DNA of 64,000 nucleotides. It comes from Rhodanobacter ginsengisoli (GTDB lineage: Bacteria; Pseudomonadota; Gammaproteobacteria; Xanthomonadales; Rhodanobacteraceae). A program made the translations under genes and the position numbers. Shown here piece after piece: positions 49,048-58,865 of this stretch (position 1 is its first letter; the number at the start of each line of letters is the position of its first letter). The notes under the pieces were generated by a model. The model was not told the origin of the DNA, searched no databases, and worked only from the letters and a program-made list of their open reading frames with translations. The DNA lies in assembly GCF_042657065.1 (NCBI RefSeq), contig NZ_JBHSNF010000001.1, positions 1,612,001 to 1,676,000 on the forward strand, read 5' to 3'.

Positions 49048-51453
49048 TCAGCCGGTGCCTTCGTCGTTCTCGGCCAGCGGCGGCAGGGTGCGGATCAGCT
49101 GTGGCCGGATCAGCGCCAGCCGGGCGAGCCGCAGGCGCTCGAGCATCTCGAACAGCAGTTCGCTCTTCACTCCGGCGACCTCGCGCGGGCTGCCGACGTA
49201 GGCCACGCAGTTGAACGTCATCGAGCCGGCATCGAGGTTCTCCAGCAGCACGTAAGGCGCCGGCGTGGCCAGCGTCCCGGGATGCGCGCCGAGGACCTCC
49301 AGCACCAGCTCGCGCACCTTGCCGGCATTGGTATCCAGCGGCATCGGCAGCTTGATCTGGGCGCGGCCCAGCGCATTGGACTGGGTCACGTTGCGCACGT
49401 TCTCGGTGATCAGCTGCGAGTTCGGCACGATCACGGTAGAGCGGTCCCACAGCTGGATCTCGGTGGCGCGTACGTTGATCCGGCGGATATCGCCCTCGAC
49501 CGTGCCCAGGCTGACCCAGTCGCCCACCTTCACCGGCCGCTCGACCAGCAGGATCAGGCCGGAGATGAAGTTCTGCACGATCGCCTGCAGGCCGAAACCG
49601 ATGCCCACCGACAGCGCGCTGACGATCCAGGTGATGCTTTTCAGGTCCACGTGCAGCGCGGCCAGGGTCAGCACCAGCACCAGCAGGCCACCGAGGTAGC
49701 CGAACAGGGTGATGATGGAATCCTGCATGCCCGGTTCCATCGTGGATTTCGGCAGCAGTTGCTCGCGCAACCAGCGCTTGAGCGTGCGCAGCACGAACCA
49801 GCCCACCAGCAGCACCAGCACGGCGGTGAAGATGCTGCCCGGGTCGATCGCCAGCTGGCCGAGCTTCAGCCCGCTGAACGTGCGGCCCGCGCTGGCCAGC
49901 AGGTCGCTCGGGCCGGCGCCGAACGGCGTCAGCACGGTGGCCATCGCCAGCACGACCAGCACGACCCGGATCAGTCCGGAAAACAGCGTGGCCGCCTGTT
50001 CCAGCGTGTGCGGCGCCAGCTCGAACGCGGCCTGCAGCCGCTTGCCGCTGCGCCCGCGCGGCAACAGCAGCGTGTTGGCCAGGTCGGTCAACAGGTGAAT
50101 CAGCAGATAGACCGTGACCACGATCACGCCGACCCACAGCATCTGCACGGCGACGAAGAACGCCAGCGCGATGAAGCCGGTGGCCACGCCCAGCCAGCTG
50201 ACGACCACGCCCAGGGTGGCCGCGGCCGCCAGCAGTCCGATCCAGAGCGGTCGCGCCGGGAGTTCGCCGCCGGCGGCCGCCAGCTCCCTGCGGGCGTGCC
50301 GCAGGCGCAGCAGGGCCATCCCGATCAGGCCGCTGACCACCAGTGCCATCAGGCCGCGCGTGGCGACGGTGGCCGGCAGGCTGGAGCCGATCGCGCGGCT
50401 GGTACGCTCGAACAGGCCGAACAGCAGGGCGGCGGCACCGAGCAGCCAGGGAAACCGGCGCAAGCGCTGGGCGGCCAGATCGGGCAGCGCCGGCAGGCGC
50501 CACGAGGGCCGGCGCACCGACAGCAGGGCGCGCCCGAGCCCGGTCACGTAGGCAGCGAAGCAGACCAGCCGCACCGAGGCTTCGGCCAGCGCGTCCAGGT
50601 CGGGATCGAGGATGTCGTTCCAGTTCAGCCCCAGGTACACCAGCTGCGCCGCCAGTCCGGTGGTCAGCACGGCGGTCAGCGCCACCGCCATGGCCATCGC
50701 GCTGCGGCGCAGGTGACCGTCCGGCACGTGATGCGTGGCCAGCGTCAGCAACAGCCGCTCCAGCAACCAGCGCCCGCCCGCCAGCAGCAAGGCCGCGGCG
50801 ATCAGGCACAGCAGCAGGGGTTGCCGGTTCGGCGGTTGCCAGGCCTCGCTCCAGGCGTCGGAGCAGCGCGCAAGCAGCCGCTTCAGCCGCGCCTCGTCGT
50901 CCGGAAAGGTGCGCACCGGATCGACCCAGAAGGTCTGGCTGAAGGGAGTCGCCGTGCGTGATGCCAGTCGTGCCTGGAACTGGTCGTTGCGCAGGCCGGT
51001 GAGCTGCTCGGTGAGCTGCAGCGCGTTCTGGTCGAGCAGTTGCGCCTGCTTGATCTGCGCGTCGAGCCCGGCCTGGGCCTTGTCCAGTTGCCGGCGCCGG
51101 GAGGCGACCTCCGCGGCCTCGGGTGGCGCGCCCTTCGCCGGCGGCGGGCCGAGCACGGCGAGCTGGGCCTGCAGCGCGGCCATCTGCGGTGCCAGGCTGG
51201 CGGCCAGCTGGCGCGCCTGATCCTGCACGCTCAGGGCGGTGCTGCGCAGGTCGGCGATCGGCGCGTCGGCGCTCTTGTCCTTCAGCACGCTCCTGACCGT
51301 ATCGAGCTGGCTGTCCAGTTGATCCAGCGTCTGTGCAGGCGTCGCCGCGGACGCCGCGGAAGCGGGCGAGGGGTTGCTGCTCTGGGCGTGCAGCAGGGAG
51401 GCGGTGCCGAGACTCAGCAGAAGGAACAGGACGTAACGCAAAAGGATAGGCAT
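49048..51453 (-). CDS. MscK-like mechanosensitive ion channel with DUF3772 periplasmic domain
   Basis: 801 aa. Signal peptide, then a periplasmic coiled-coil region rich in Gln/Ala (DUF3772 type), several transmembrane helices, and a C-terminal MscS-like channel: the pore/vestibule part contains SVGIGFGLQAIVQNFISGLILLVERPVKVGDWVSLGTVEGDIRRINVRATEIQ. Such channels release solutes on hypo-osmotic shock. The cytoplasmic C-terminus is short. Sits between the AraC gene and a GFA gene, all on the minus strand, with no evident operon with either. Confidence 0.9.
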   Translation of the reverse strand: MPILLRYVLFLLLSLGTASLLHAQSSNPSPASAASAATPAQTLDQLDSQLDTVRSVLKDKSADAPIADLRSTALSVQDQARQLAASLAPQMAALQAQLAVLGPPPAKGAPPEAAEVASRRRQLDKAQAGLDAQIKQAQLLDQNALQLTEQLTGLRNDQFQARLASRTATPFSQTFWVDPVRTFPDDEARLKRLLARCSDAWSEAWQPPNRQPLLLCLIAAALLLAGGRWLLERLLLTLATHHVPDGHLRRSAMAMAVALTAVLTTGLAAQLVYLGLNWNDILDPDLDALAEASVRLVCFAAYVTGLGRALLSVRRPSWRLPALPDLAAQRLRRFPWLLGAAALLFGLFERTSRAIGSSLPATVATRGLMALVVSGLIGMALLRLRHARRELAAAGGELPARPLWIGLLAAAATLGVVVSWLGVATGFIALAFFVAVQMLWVGVIVVTVYLLIHLLTDLANTLLLPRGRSGKRLQAAFELAPHTLEQAATLFSGLIRVVLVVLAMATVLTPFGAGPSDLLASAGRTFSGLKLGQLAIDPGSIFTAVLVLLVGWFVLRTLKRWLREQLLPKSTMEPGMQDSIITLFGYLGGLLVLVLTLAALHVDLKSITWIVSALSVGIGFGLQAIVQNFISGLILLVERPVKVGDWVSLGTVEGDIRRINVRATEIQLWDRSTVIVPNSQLITENVRNVTQSNALGRAQIKLPMPLDTNAGKVRELVLEVLGAHPGTLATPAPYVLLENLDAGSMTFNCVAYVGSPREVAGVKSELLFEMLERLRLARLALIRPQLIRTLPPLAENDEGTG

Positions 51454-51582
51454 CCGGGCATGATCGGAGCGATGCCGCAGGCGGTCAATCGCGACGAGGA
51501 CCTGCGCGGGCGCCGACGACGGCGAGCGTTCAGATTGGCGGCGTGCCGGCCCGCCGGCGACGGCCGCCGCGGCTTCGATGCC

Positions 51583-52074
51583 TCAGGGCTGGCGTGCCGC
51601 GCTCGCCAGTGCCGCTTCGCGCCGCGCCAGGCTCTCCGCCGGCCAGTAGCTGGCCCGATCGTAGTACTCGGCCACCGCGGGGATGTCCGGCGACAGCTGC
51701 ACCCACGGCTGCCTGGTCGAGGTGAAGATATGGATGTCCGGCGGCATCCGCGCCGGTTCCTTCAGCGTGCCCACGCGCACGAAAGCCAGAGCCTTGCCGG
51801 CGCCGGCGTAGTGGCTCCACAGCGCCACGCGGCAGCGCGGACAGCGTGCGATCAGCTGGCCCTTGCCGCTGTTCGAGGGCGTGTCCACCAGTTCCGGCGT
51901 TCCCTGCAGCAATTGCAGTCGATCGGTCTCGATCATCGCGTTCAGGGCGAACGCCGCGCCGGATTCGCGCTGGCACCAGGTGCAATGGCAGCAGTGCACG
52001 AACAGCGGTGCGCTGGTCATCCGGTAGCGGATCTCGCCGCAGGTGCAGGCGCCTTCGAAGGTCTCGCTGGTCAT
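51583..52074 (-). CDS. GFA/CENP-V family zinc protein
   Basis: 163 aa. Zinc cysteines lie in CTCGEIRY, HCCHCTWCQRESGAAF and RCPRCRVALWS, the pattern of the glutathione-dependent formaldehyde-activating (GFA)/CENP-V fold. Many members are not formaldehyde enzymes. Start at MTSETFEGACTCG; the longer in-frame start at 52125 is unlikely because it would overlap the promoter region shared with the divergent ABC exporter. Confidence 0.88.
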   Translation of the reverse strand: MTSETFEGACTCGEIRYRMTSAPLFVHCCHCTWCQRESGAAFALNAMIETDRLQLLQGTPELVDTPSNSGKGQLIARCPRCRVALWSHYAGAGKALAFVRVGTLKEPARMPPDIHIFTSTRQPWVQLSPDIPAVAEYYDRASYWPAESLARREAALASAARQP

Positions 52075-52146
52075 GGCGGGTTCTCCTGTTCGAGCAGCAG
52101 CTCGGTGTCGTCTTGTCACTGCCACGGCGGTCGAGCTTCAATCACA

Positions 52147-54018
52147 ATGGCGGAACACGCAAGCCCGGAACACCCCATGATCTTCCGCTGGTTCGAATCC
52201 CTGATCGACGCGTTCAAGGAACCCGTCGACGACATGCCGCCGAAGTCGGTGTGGCGCTTCTACGCGTTCTACCTGCGCCAGGTCTGGCCGGTGTTCCTGG
52301 CCGCGATCGTGGTGGGGTTCGGCGTGGCGACGGTGGAGGTCTCGCTGTTCGGTTTCATCGGCAGCATCGTCGACATGGCGAAAGGCACGCCCGGTGCGGC
52401 GTTCTTCCATCTGCACGGCCACACGCTGCTGTGGATGGCGCTGGTGGCGCTGGTGGCGCGACCGCTGCTGAACAGCCTGCACGACCTGCTGGTGAACCAG
52501 GCGATCCTGCCCAGCCTGACCAACCGCATCCGCTGGCAGAACCACCGCTACGTGATCCGCCAGAGCCTCGGCTTCTTCCAGAACGACTACGCCGGGCGCA
52601 TCGCCAACCGGATCATGCAGACCGGCGCCAGCCTGCGCGAATCGGCGGTGCAGATCGTCGACGCGATCTGGTACGTCACGATCTATACCGGCAGCGCGAT
52701 CGTGTTGTTCGCGCAGGCCGACGCGTGGCTGGCGGTGCCGCTGGTGCTGTGGGTTTTTGCGTATGTCGGCCTGCTCGGGTTCTTCATCCCTCGGGTCAAG
52801 CAGCGCTCGTGGAAGGCGTCGGAGGCCCGGTCGAAACTGATGGGACGCATCGTCGACGGTTACAGCAACGTGCTCACGCTCAAGCTGTTCGCGCACACCC
52901 GGCGCGAGGAAGCCTATGTGGCCGAGGCGATGGCCGAACAGACTGACCGGTTGCGCCGGATGACCCGGTTGACCACGGCGATGGACGCCAGCATCACCGT
53001 GCTCAACGGTTTCCTGATCGTCGGCACCTCGGCACTGGCACTGTGGCTGTGGAGCGAGGGCAGGGTGACCGTGGGCGCGATCGCGCTGTCGACCGGGCTG
53101 GTGATCCGCATCAACAACATGTCGGGCTGGATCATGTGGGTGGTCAACGGCATCTTCGAGAACGTGGGCACCGTGCAGGACGGCATCACCACGATCTCGC
53201 AGCCGCGTGCCGTGCAGGACCGCGAAGGCGCGATGCCGCTGGAAGTGACCAACGGCGCGGTGCGCTTCGAGCACATCCACTTCCATTACGGCAAGCGGGG
53301 CGGCGTGATGGCGGGGCTGGACCTGGCCGTGCGCGCGGGCGAGAAGATCGGCGTGGTCGGCCCGTCCGGCGCCGGCAAGTCGACCCTGGTCAACGTGCTG
53401 CTGCGGTTGTACGACCTCGAGGGCGGGCGCATCCTGATCGACGGCCAGGACATCGCGCAGGTGGCGCAGGAGAGCCTGCGTTCGCAGATCGGCGTGGTCA
53501 CCCAGGACACCTCGCTGCTGCATCGCTCGATCCGCGACAACATCCTGTATGGCCGTCCGGATGCCAGCGAGGCACAGATACGTGCCGCCGTGCGCAAGGC
53601 ACGGGCCGACGAGTTCATTCCGCAACTGGTCGATGGCGAAGGCCGGGCGGGCTATGACGCCCTGGTCGGCGAGCGTGGCGTGAAGCTGTCGGGCGGCCAG
53701 CGCCAGCGCATCGCGATCGCCCGCGTGCTGCTGAAGGATGCGCCGATCCTGGTACTGGACGAAGCCACCTCCGCGCTGGATTCGGAAGCCGAGGCGGCGA
53801 TCCAGGACAGCCTCGACCTGCTGATGCAGGGCAAGACGGTGATCGCCATCGCGCATCGCCTGTCCACCATCGCGCGAATGGATCGGCTGGTGGTGCTGGA
53901 CAAGGGCGTGATCGTGGAGAGCGGCACGCATGCCGAGCTGATCGCGCACGAAGGCTTGTATGCGCGGCTGTGGCGGCGGCAGACCGGCGGCTTCGTGGCG
54001 GCCGACGACGCGGCCTGA
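52147..54018 (+). CDS. ABC exporter, fused permease and ATPase (MsbA/MdlB-like)
   Basis: 623 aa from ATG 52147 (MAEHASPEHP); ATG 52177 (MIFRWFES) is an equally plausible start. Six transmembrane helices (about residues 40-330) precede an ATPase with Walker A GPSGAGKST, VVTQDTSLLHRS, signature LSGGQRQRIAIARVL, Walker B ILVLDEATSALD and IAHRLSTIARMD. The sequence suits a lipid or drug exporter acting as homodimer. It is divergent from the GFA gene. Confidence 0.92.
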   Translation: MAEHASPEHPMIFRWFESLIDAFKEPVDDMPPKSVWRFYAFYLRQVWPVFLAAIVVGFGVATVEVSLFGFIGSIVDMAKGTPGAAFFHLHGHTLLWMALVALVARPLLNSLHDLLVNQAILPSLTNRIRWQNHRYVIRQSLGFFQNDYAGRIANRIMQTGASLRESAVQIVDAIWYVTIYTGSAIVLFAQADAWLAVPLVLWVFAYVGLLGFFIPRVKQRSWKASEARSKLMGRIVDGYSNVLTLKLFAHTRREEAYVAEAMAEQTDRLRRMTRLTTAMDASITVLNGFLIVGTSALALWLWSEGRVTVGAIALSTGLVIRINNMSGWIMWVVNGIFENVGTVQDGITTISQPRAVQDREGAMPLEVTNGAVRFEHIHFHYGKRGGVMAGLDLAVRAGEKIGVVGPSGAGKSTLVNVLLRLYDLEGGRILIDGQDIAQVAQESLRSQIGVVTQDTSLLHRSIRDNILYGRPDASEAQIRAAVRKARADEFIPQLVDGEGRAGYDALVGERGVKLSGGQRQRIAIARVLLKDAPILVLDEATSALDSEAEAAIQDSLDLLMQGKTVIAIAHRLSTIARMDRLVVLDKGVIVESGTHAELIAHEGLYARLWRRQTGGFVAADDAA

Positions 54019-54261
54019 GCGAATTCGCCTGGCGGGTATGGCCTGACCCGGCTGGTACGGGCATCGGGTCAGGCCAGCCCCGGCCCGGCGCGGGGCCGGC
54101 CAACGCGCATGGGGTTTGCGGCACGCCCGCTGCTGGCACGTCGCTTGCTCGGTCTCGACACGGGTCGAATGGCGTCGGCAGCCCGCAAGCCGGCGGGCAC
54201 ATGCCAGCTCGACCCGAATGACCGTCCGGGCACCGGGCAATCCGCCGCAGGAGGCAACTTC

Positions 54262-54597
54262 ATGGCCACGACTCGCAAGACCGCAAGCAGCGCAGACAGG
54301 GGCTCCGCCAAGCTGTTCACGCTCAAGCCCAACGACCACGCCGGCATCGCGAAGGCACTCGGCATGGCGCGCAGCGATTACGAAGTGAAATGGTGGTGGA
54401 AATACGGGCAGCCGGCGATCGATCTGATCAATGCGCAGCTGCAAGTCGATACCAAGCAGATCGGACCGGTCATCAGCCAGCTGATGCACCTCAACGGTCC
54501 CGCGATGCAGGTGACCGCACGCTGCTTCCCCTACGGCATTCCGGTGCCGGAGTGGTATCGCGTGGAAGTGTCGATCCGCAACGCCGTCGGTCGCTGA
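54262..54597 (+). CDS. Small conserved protein upstream of a radical SAM gene, unknown function
   Basis: 111 aa. An ideal ribosome-binding site (GCAGGAGG, eight bases before the ATG) supports the start. The N-terminal 15 residues are Lys/Ser/Thr-rich and probably disordered; the rest looks folded, with the tryptophan cluster KWWWKYGQPAID at 43-54, LNAQLQVDTKQIGPV-type helix, a single Cys88 in ARCFPYG and the C-terminus IPVPEWYRVEVSIRNAVGR. It has no signal peptide. The radical SAM gene follows after 73 bp containing a strong hairpin, so this could be a substrate or partner of that enzyme. No family is recognised. Confidence 0.7.
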   Translation: MATTRKTASSADRGSAKLFTLKPNDHAGIAKALGMARSDYEVKWWWKYGQPAIDLINAQLQVDTKQIGPVISQLMHLNGPAMQVTARCFPYGIPVPEWYRVEVSIRNAVGR

Positions 54598-54621
54598 AGC
54601 GGGCGATCGCTCGTCCCCCAC

Positions 54622-54647
54622 CGCCGGGCGGGGCTTCCCGCCCGGCG
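54622..54647 (+). terminator. Strong hairpin between the small gene and the radical SAM gene
   Basis: Perfect 11-base stem CGCCGGGCGGG / CCCGCCCGGCG with a four-base loop and no T-run after it. It may attenuate transcription or protect the 3' end of the upstream message, giving more of the small protein than of the enzyme. Confidence 0.75.
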
Positions 54648-54670
54648 TGCCGCCTTGCTGCGAGAACGCC

Positions 54671-55729
54671 ATGGGCCCCACCGGCGACGCCGTCAACGTC
54701 ATCCAGATCCATCCCACCTTGCGCTGCAACCTGCGTTGCCAGCACTGCTATTCGACCTCCGGGCCGGAGCAGAAGGGGGAGCTGGCGCTGGACGTGCTGC
54801 AGCGCTTCCTCGCCGACGCCGCGAGCGAGGGCTACAACGCGATCGGCCTGTCCGGTGGCGAGCCGCTGACCTGGAAGCCGCTGCCGCGGCTGCTGGCATC
54901 GGCCCGCGCGCTGGGCTTCACCACCTCGGTCACCAGCAACGGCTTGCTGCTCGACGCCCGACGGCTGGCGCAACTGGCTCCGCACCTGGCGCTGCTGGCG
55001 ATCAGCCTCGATGGCGTGCCGGAAAGCCACGACCGCATGCGCGGGCGTCCGCGCGCGTTCGAACAGATGCGTGGCAAGCTGGATCTGCTGCGCGCGGCCG
55101 GCGTGCCGTTCGGCTTCATCTTCACCCTGACCCTGCAGAACCTGTCCGAGCTGGACTGGGTCGCCGCCTTCGCCTGCGCCGAGGGCGCGAAGTTGCTGCA
55201 GATCCATCCGCTGGAACAGGTGGGCCGTGCCCGCGACTACCAGCTGTTGCCGCCGGACGAGCTGGAGCTGTCGTACGGCTTCCTGGAGGTGGCGCGGCTG
55301 CAACGGCAGTATCGCGACCGGCTCACCCTGCAGTTCGACGTCGCCGATCGCCAGCTGGTCGCGCGCGAACCCTGTCGTGCATTCGCCGGTCCTGCACCCG
55401 CCGCGGAGGTGGCGATCGCCAGTCCGCTGGCGTCGCTGGTCTCGCCGCTGGTGGTGCAGGAGGATGGCTGGGTGGTGCCGATCCAGCACGGCTTCGGCAC
55501 CGACTACGCGATCGCCCATCTGGATCGCGGCCCGTTCCGGGCGCAGGCGGCCCGTTGGAAGCGCCAGCAGCATCCGCGCTTCGCCGCGCTGGCCCAGCGC
55601 GTATGGGCGGAGATCGGGGACGCTCCCGAGCACCTGCCGTTCACCAATTGGTACGCGGCGATCACCACGGCGAGCGCCCGTCGCCGGGCGGCACGGCCGG
55701 TGGGCACGCCGGTGCAATTGAGCGTGTAG
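54671..55729 (+). CDS. Radical SAM enzyme lacking a SPASM domain
   Basis: 352 aa. The radical SAM cluster motif is LRCNLRCQHCYS (Cys19, Cys23, Cys26), followed by the SAM-binding LSGGEPLTW (Gly62-Glu64). The rest of the half-barrel is present (TSVTSNGLLLDA, LAISLDGVPESHDRMRGRPRAFEQM). Only two other cysteines occur (169 and 235), so there is no classical SPASM or Twitch domain with multiple auxiliary clusters. Substrate unknown; the sequence resembles peptide-modifying MoaA/PqqE-like enzymes. ATG 54671 is chosen; a GTG at 54647 lies inside the hairpin. Confidence 0.85.
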   Translation: MGPTGDAVNVIQIHPTLRCNLRCQHCYSTSGPEQKGELALDVLQRFLADAASEGYNAIGLSGGEPLTWKPLPRLLASARALGFTTSVTSNGLLLDARRLAQLAPHLALLAISLDGVPESHDRMRGRPRAFEQMRGKLDLLRAAGVPFGFIFTLTLQNLSELDWVAAFACAEGAKLLQIHPLEQVGRARDYQLLPPDELELSYGFLEVARLQRQYRDRLTLQFDVADRQLVAREPCRAFAGPAPAAEVAIASPLASLVSPLVVQEDGWVVPIQHGFGTDYAIAHLDRGPFRAQAARWKRQQHPRFAALAQRVWAEIGDAPEHLPFTNWYAAITTASARRRAARPVGTPVQLSV

Positions 55730-55761
55730 GGGCGATCAGGGTGCAGCCCGTCTGACGCGGC

Positions 55762-57255
55762 TCACAGTGGCGGCCGGAATCCGCCCCAGGGTCGGGCCTG
55801 TTCCAGTTGCGCGGCCAGGCGCAGCAGGGTGGCTTCCTCACCGAACCGCGCCACGAACTGCACGCCGTACGGCAGCTGCGCGCCGCCCGCTTCGGCCGGC
55901 GCCCGGTGCAACGGCACCGACATGCTCGGCGTGCCGGTGAGGTTGGACAGCTGGGTGAACGGTACCCGCTGCAGGCTGGTGGTCACCAGCGTATCGACCA
56001 TGCCGCTCTTCAGTAGCAGGCGCCCCGCATGCAGCGCGAGCACCACCTTCGCCGCCGCTTGCTGCAGCGGCGGCGTGGCCAGCTCGCCGATGCGGTTCGG
56101 CGGTTGCGCGGTGGTCGGGGTGAGATACAGGTCGTAGGTTTGATGGAAGCGTCCCAGCGCCCGCGCATAGTCGTTCCAGCGCAGCCGTTCGTCCACGTAG
56201 TCACCGGCACTCAGGCTGCGACCGAGCAGGGCCAGGATGCGCGTCTCCAGTTCGAACGCCCGCGCGCCCGCGCCGGTCAGTCGCCGCGCCCGCGCGACGC
56301 TTGCCGCGGTCTGGCCGAAATACATGCCGATGAAGCTGCGGGCCAGTGCGTGGCCGTCGATCTGGGGCCGGGCCGGTTCCACCGCGTGACCGAGATCGGT
56401 CAGCAGCCTGGCCGCGTGCATCACCGCCTGCACGCATTCCGGATGCACCGGCGTGCCCAGCGGCGACTCGGTGCTGAAGCCGATGCGCAGTTTCCCCGGC
56501 GGACGCTGGATCTCCTCGGCATACGCGCGCTCGGGCAGGCCGATCGCGAACGGCGCGCCGGCATCGGCGCCGGCGATCGCATCGAGCATGCGCGCCGAAT
56601 CGCGCACGCTGCGGGTCAGCACGTGCTGGCTCGACGCGCCATCCCAGAACTCGCCGTAATCGGGGCCGCTGGGCACGCGGCCGCGCGAGGGGCGCAGCCC
56701 GAACAGGCCGCAGTAGGCGGCGGGAATGCGGATCGAGCCGCCACCATCGGAGGCTCCGGCCACGGGCACGATGCCGGCCGCGACCGCCGCCGCCGCGCCG
56801 CCGGAGGAGCCGCCGGGCGTGCGCGCAAGGTCCCATGGATTGCGCGTCGGTTGCTCCCACAGCTGCGGCGCGGTCTCCGCCTTCAGCGCGAACTCCGGCG
56901 TGGCGGTCTTGCCGAACACCACCAGGCCGGCATCGAGGAATCGTTGCACGATCTCCGCGTGCTGCCGCGGCACCCAGTCACGCAGCGCACGACTGCCCGA
57001 GGTACTCGGTACACCGGCATAGTCCTGCGCGATGTCCTTGAGCAGGAACGGCACGCCGGCGAACGGTCCGCGCAGCGGTGCCTGCGCCCGCTGCCGCGCG
57101 ATCGCCTCCATCGGTATGCAGATCGCCGCCAGCCGCGGATTGACTTCGGCCATCCGCGCCAGCGCCGCTTCCAGCGCCTCGCCGGCCGATATCTCACCGC
57201 CGGCGATCAGCGTGGCCAGGCCGGTGGCGTCGTGGCGGAGGTATTCCTTGAACAT
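55762..57255 (-). CDS. Amidase-signature-family hydrolase
   Basis: 497 aa. The Ser-cisSer-Lys triad is visible: Lys73 in FAGVPFLLKDIA, Ser151 in TPGGSSGGAAAAVAAG and Ser174 in ASDGGGSIRIPAAYCGL. Overall layout and length fit GatA-like amidases but the organisation with AspRS/GatB is absent, so it probably acts on a small amide. It faces the radical SAM gene convergently. Start at MFKEYLRHDATG. Confidence 0.93.
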   Translation of the reverse strand: MFKEYLRHDATGLATLIAGGEISAGEALEAALARMAEVNPRLAAICIPMEAIARQRAQAPLRGPFAGVPFLLKDIAQDYAGVPSTSGSRALRDWVPRQHAEIVQRFLDAGLVVFGKTATPEFALKAETAPQLWEQPTRNPWDLARTPGGSSGGAAAAVAAGIVPVAGASDGGGSIRIPAAYCGLFGLRPSRGRVPSGPDYGEFWDGASSQHVLTRSVRDSARMLDAIAGADAGAPFAIGLPERAYAEEIQRPPGKLRIGFSTESPLGTPVHPECVQAVMHAARLLTDLGHAVEPARPQIDGHALARSFIGMYFGQTAASVARARRLTGAGARAFELETRILALLGRSLSAGDYVDERLRWNDYARALGRFHQTYDLYLTPTTAQPPNRIGELATPPLQQAAAKVVLALHAGRLLLKSGMVDTLVTTSLQRVPFTQLSNLTGTPSMSVPLHRAPAEAGGAQLPYGVQFVARFGEEATLLRLAAQLEQARPWGGFRPPL

Positions 57256-57398
57256 GGGCAGTCCGGGCGGCAAACCTGGTCAGATCATGGCACGGGCGCC
57301 GGCGGCTGTTGCTCGCCGGCCATCTGCGTCGATCATCGGATTTGAACGCCGGCCGGGGTACAGTGCGTCAACGTCGCGGATGTCTTGCGGAGGTCGCC

Positions 57399-58799
57399 GT
57401 GGTCACACGCTGGTTCTCGCGGATCGGATTGGCGCTTCTTTGCCTGCTGGCGACGCCGTTCGTCTCGGCCGATGCGCCGATCGCTGCCGACCAGGCGGCG
57501 AGCCCCGGCAGCGTGGCGCAGATCGCGCTGGATGGCCCGATCGGCCCGGCGGCGGCCGAGTACTTCGACGACGCCTCGGATCGTGCACAGGCCGACGGCG
57601 CGCTGGCCATCGTGCTGCGGCTGGATACGCCCGGCGGGCTGTCCGATTCGATGCGGCAGATCATCAGCAGCATGCTGGCGAGCCGGATCCCGGTGCTGGT
57701 GTACGTGGCGCCGGCGGGCGCGCGCGCCGCCTCGGCCGGCACCTACATCCTGTATGCGGGGCAGATCGCCGCGATGGCTCCGGCCACGCACCTGGGCGCG
57801 GCGACGCCGGTGAAACTGGGCAGGCGCACGCCGATGCCGGCGTTGCCCGGGGCCGACGATCATCCGGCCGGCGCGGGATCTTCCGCGTTGGACAGGCCGG
57901 ACCAGGCCGACGACGATGCCGAGTCGCACAAGGTCGTGAACGACGCGATCGCCTACATCCGCTCGCTGGCGCAGCTGCGGGGACGCAATGCGCAGTGGGC
58001 CGAACAGGCGGTGCGCGGCGCGGCCACGCTCACCGCCACCGAGGCGGCGCAGCAGCACGTGATCGACTTCGTGGCGACCGACGTGACCGACCTGCTGGCC
58101 AGGGCCGACGGCCGCACGGTGCAGGTGGGCGGTCGCAACGTCACCCTGCGAATCAAGGGTGCCACGGTGCGTGACTATCCGCCGGGCGCCCGCACGCGCT
58201 TCCTGGCGATCATCACCAACCCCACGATCGCCTATCTGCTGCTGCTGGGCGGCATCTTCGGCCTGCTGCTGGAGGCCCTGCACCCCGGCGCGATGCTGCC
58301 GGGCATCGTGGGTGCGATCTGCCTGCTGGTCGGCCTGTATGCGCTGCAGCTGTTGCCGGTGAACTACGCCGGGCTGGCCCTGATGGCGCTGGGCGTGGGT
58401 ATGCTGGTGGGCGAGGCGGTCCAGCCCACGGTGGGCGCGCTGGGCGTGGGCGGGGTGGTTTCCTTCGTGACAGGGTCGGTCATGCTGATGAATACCGGGG
58501 TACCCGGTTATGCGGTCAATCTCGGCGTCATTGCCGGCATCGCCGTGTGCGCGGCGGCGCTGCTGGGCCTGATCCTGTGGCTGGTGTTTCGTTCGCGCCG
58601 GGCCCGCCAGTTCACCGGCGACGAGGCCATGCTGATGGATACCGGCGCGCTGCTGGAACCGGTATCCGCCGATGGCGAGAGCTGGATGATGCTGCACGGC
58701 GAGCGCTGGCGCGTGCGCTGTACTTCCGCACTGCCGGCCGGCGCGCCGGTACGCGTCGTGCGGCGACAGGGGCTGTTACTGTGGGTTGAGCCCGTGTGA
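57399..58799 (+). CDS. nfeD: NfeD-family membrane serine protease (ClpP-like)
   Basis: 466 aa. The start is a GTG chosen because GGAGG lies at 57389-57393, five bases upstream; an in-frame upstream start at 57309 lacks a ribosome-binding site. A signal peptide is followed by a ClpP-class protease domain (LRLDTPGGLSDSMRQII, ARAASAGTYILYAGQIAAMAPATHLGAATPV), in which the nucleophile is the Ser of AASAGTY. Then come four to five transmembrane helices and a C-terminal OB fold. NfeD proteases act on stomatin-like partners; the slipin gene 66 bp downstream is the usual partner. Confidence 0.93.
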   Translation: MVTRWFSRIGLALLCLLATPFVSADAPIAADQAASPGSVAQIALDGPIGPAAAEYFDDASDRAQADGALAIVLRLDTPGGLSDSMRQIISSMLASRIPVLVYVAPAGARAASAGTYILYAGQIAAMAPATHLGAATPVKLGRRTPMPALPGADDHPAGAGSSALDRPDQADDDAESHKVVNDAIAYIRSLAQLRGRNAQWAEQAVRGAATLTATEAAQQHVIDFVATDVTDLLARADGRTVQVGGRNVTLRIKGATVRDYPPGARTRFLAIITNPTIAYLLLLGGIFGLLLEALHPGAMLPGIVGAICLLVGLYALQLLPVNYAGLALMALGVGMLVGEAVQPTVGALGVGGVVSFVTGSVMLMNTGVPGYAVNLGVIAGIAVCAAALLGLILWLVFRSRRARQFTGDEAMLMDTGALLEPVSADGESWMMLHGERWRVRCTSALPAGAPVRVVRRQGLLLWVEPV

Positions 58800-58865
58800 G
58801 TCACCGCGCGACGAAGTCAGGCGTGGTGCAGTGCCGGGACAACTTGCGATTCACTGGAGATGATC

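Noticed and set aside
48520..50961. Long open frame on the plus strand opposite the MscK-like gene
   Set aside because: Same reason: Gln/His/Arg-rich antisense shadow of a gene with strong family motifs.
52187..52197. GGTTCGAATCC, which looks like a tRNA T-loop
   Set aside because: It is inside the ABC exporter reading frame (RWFES) and no acceptor stem, D-arm or anticodon arm can be built around it.
52138..54729. 863-codon minus-strand frame opposite the ABC exporter and the small gene
   Set aside because: It crosses two well-supported plus-strand genes and shows no domain.
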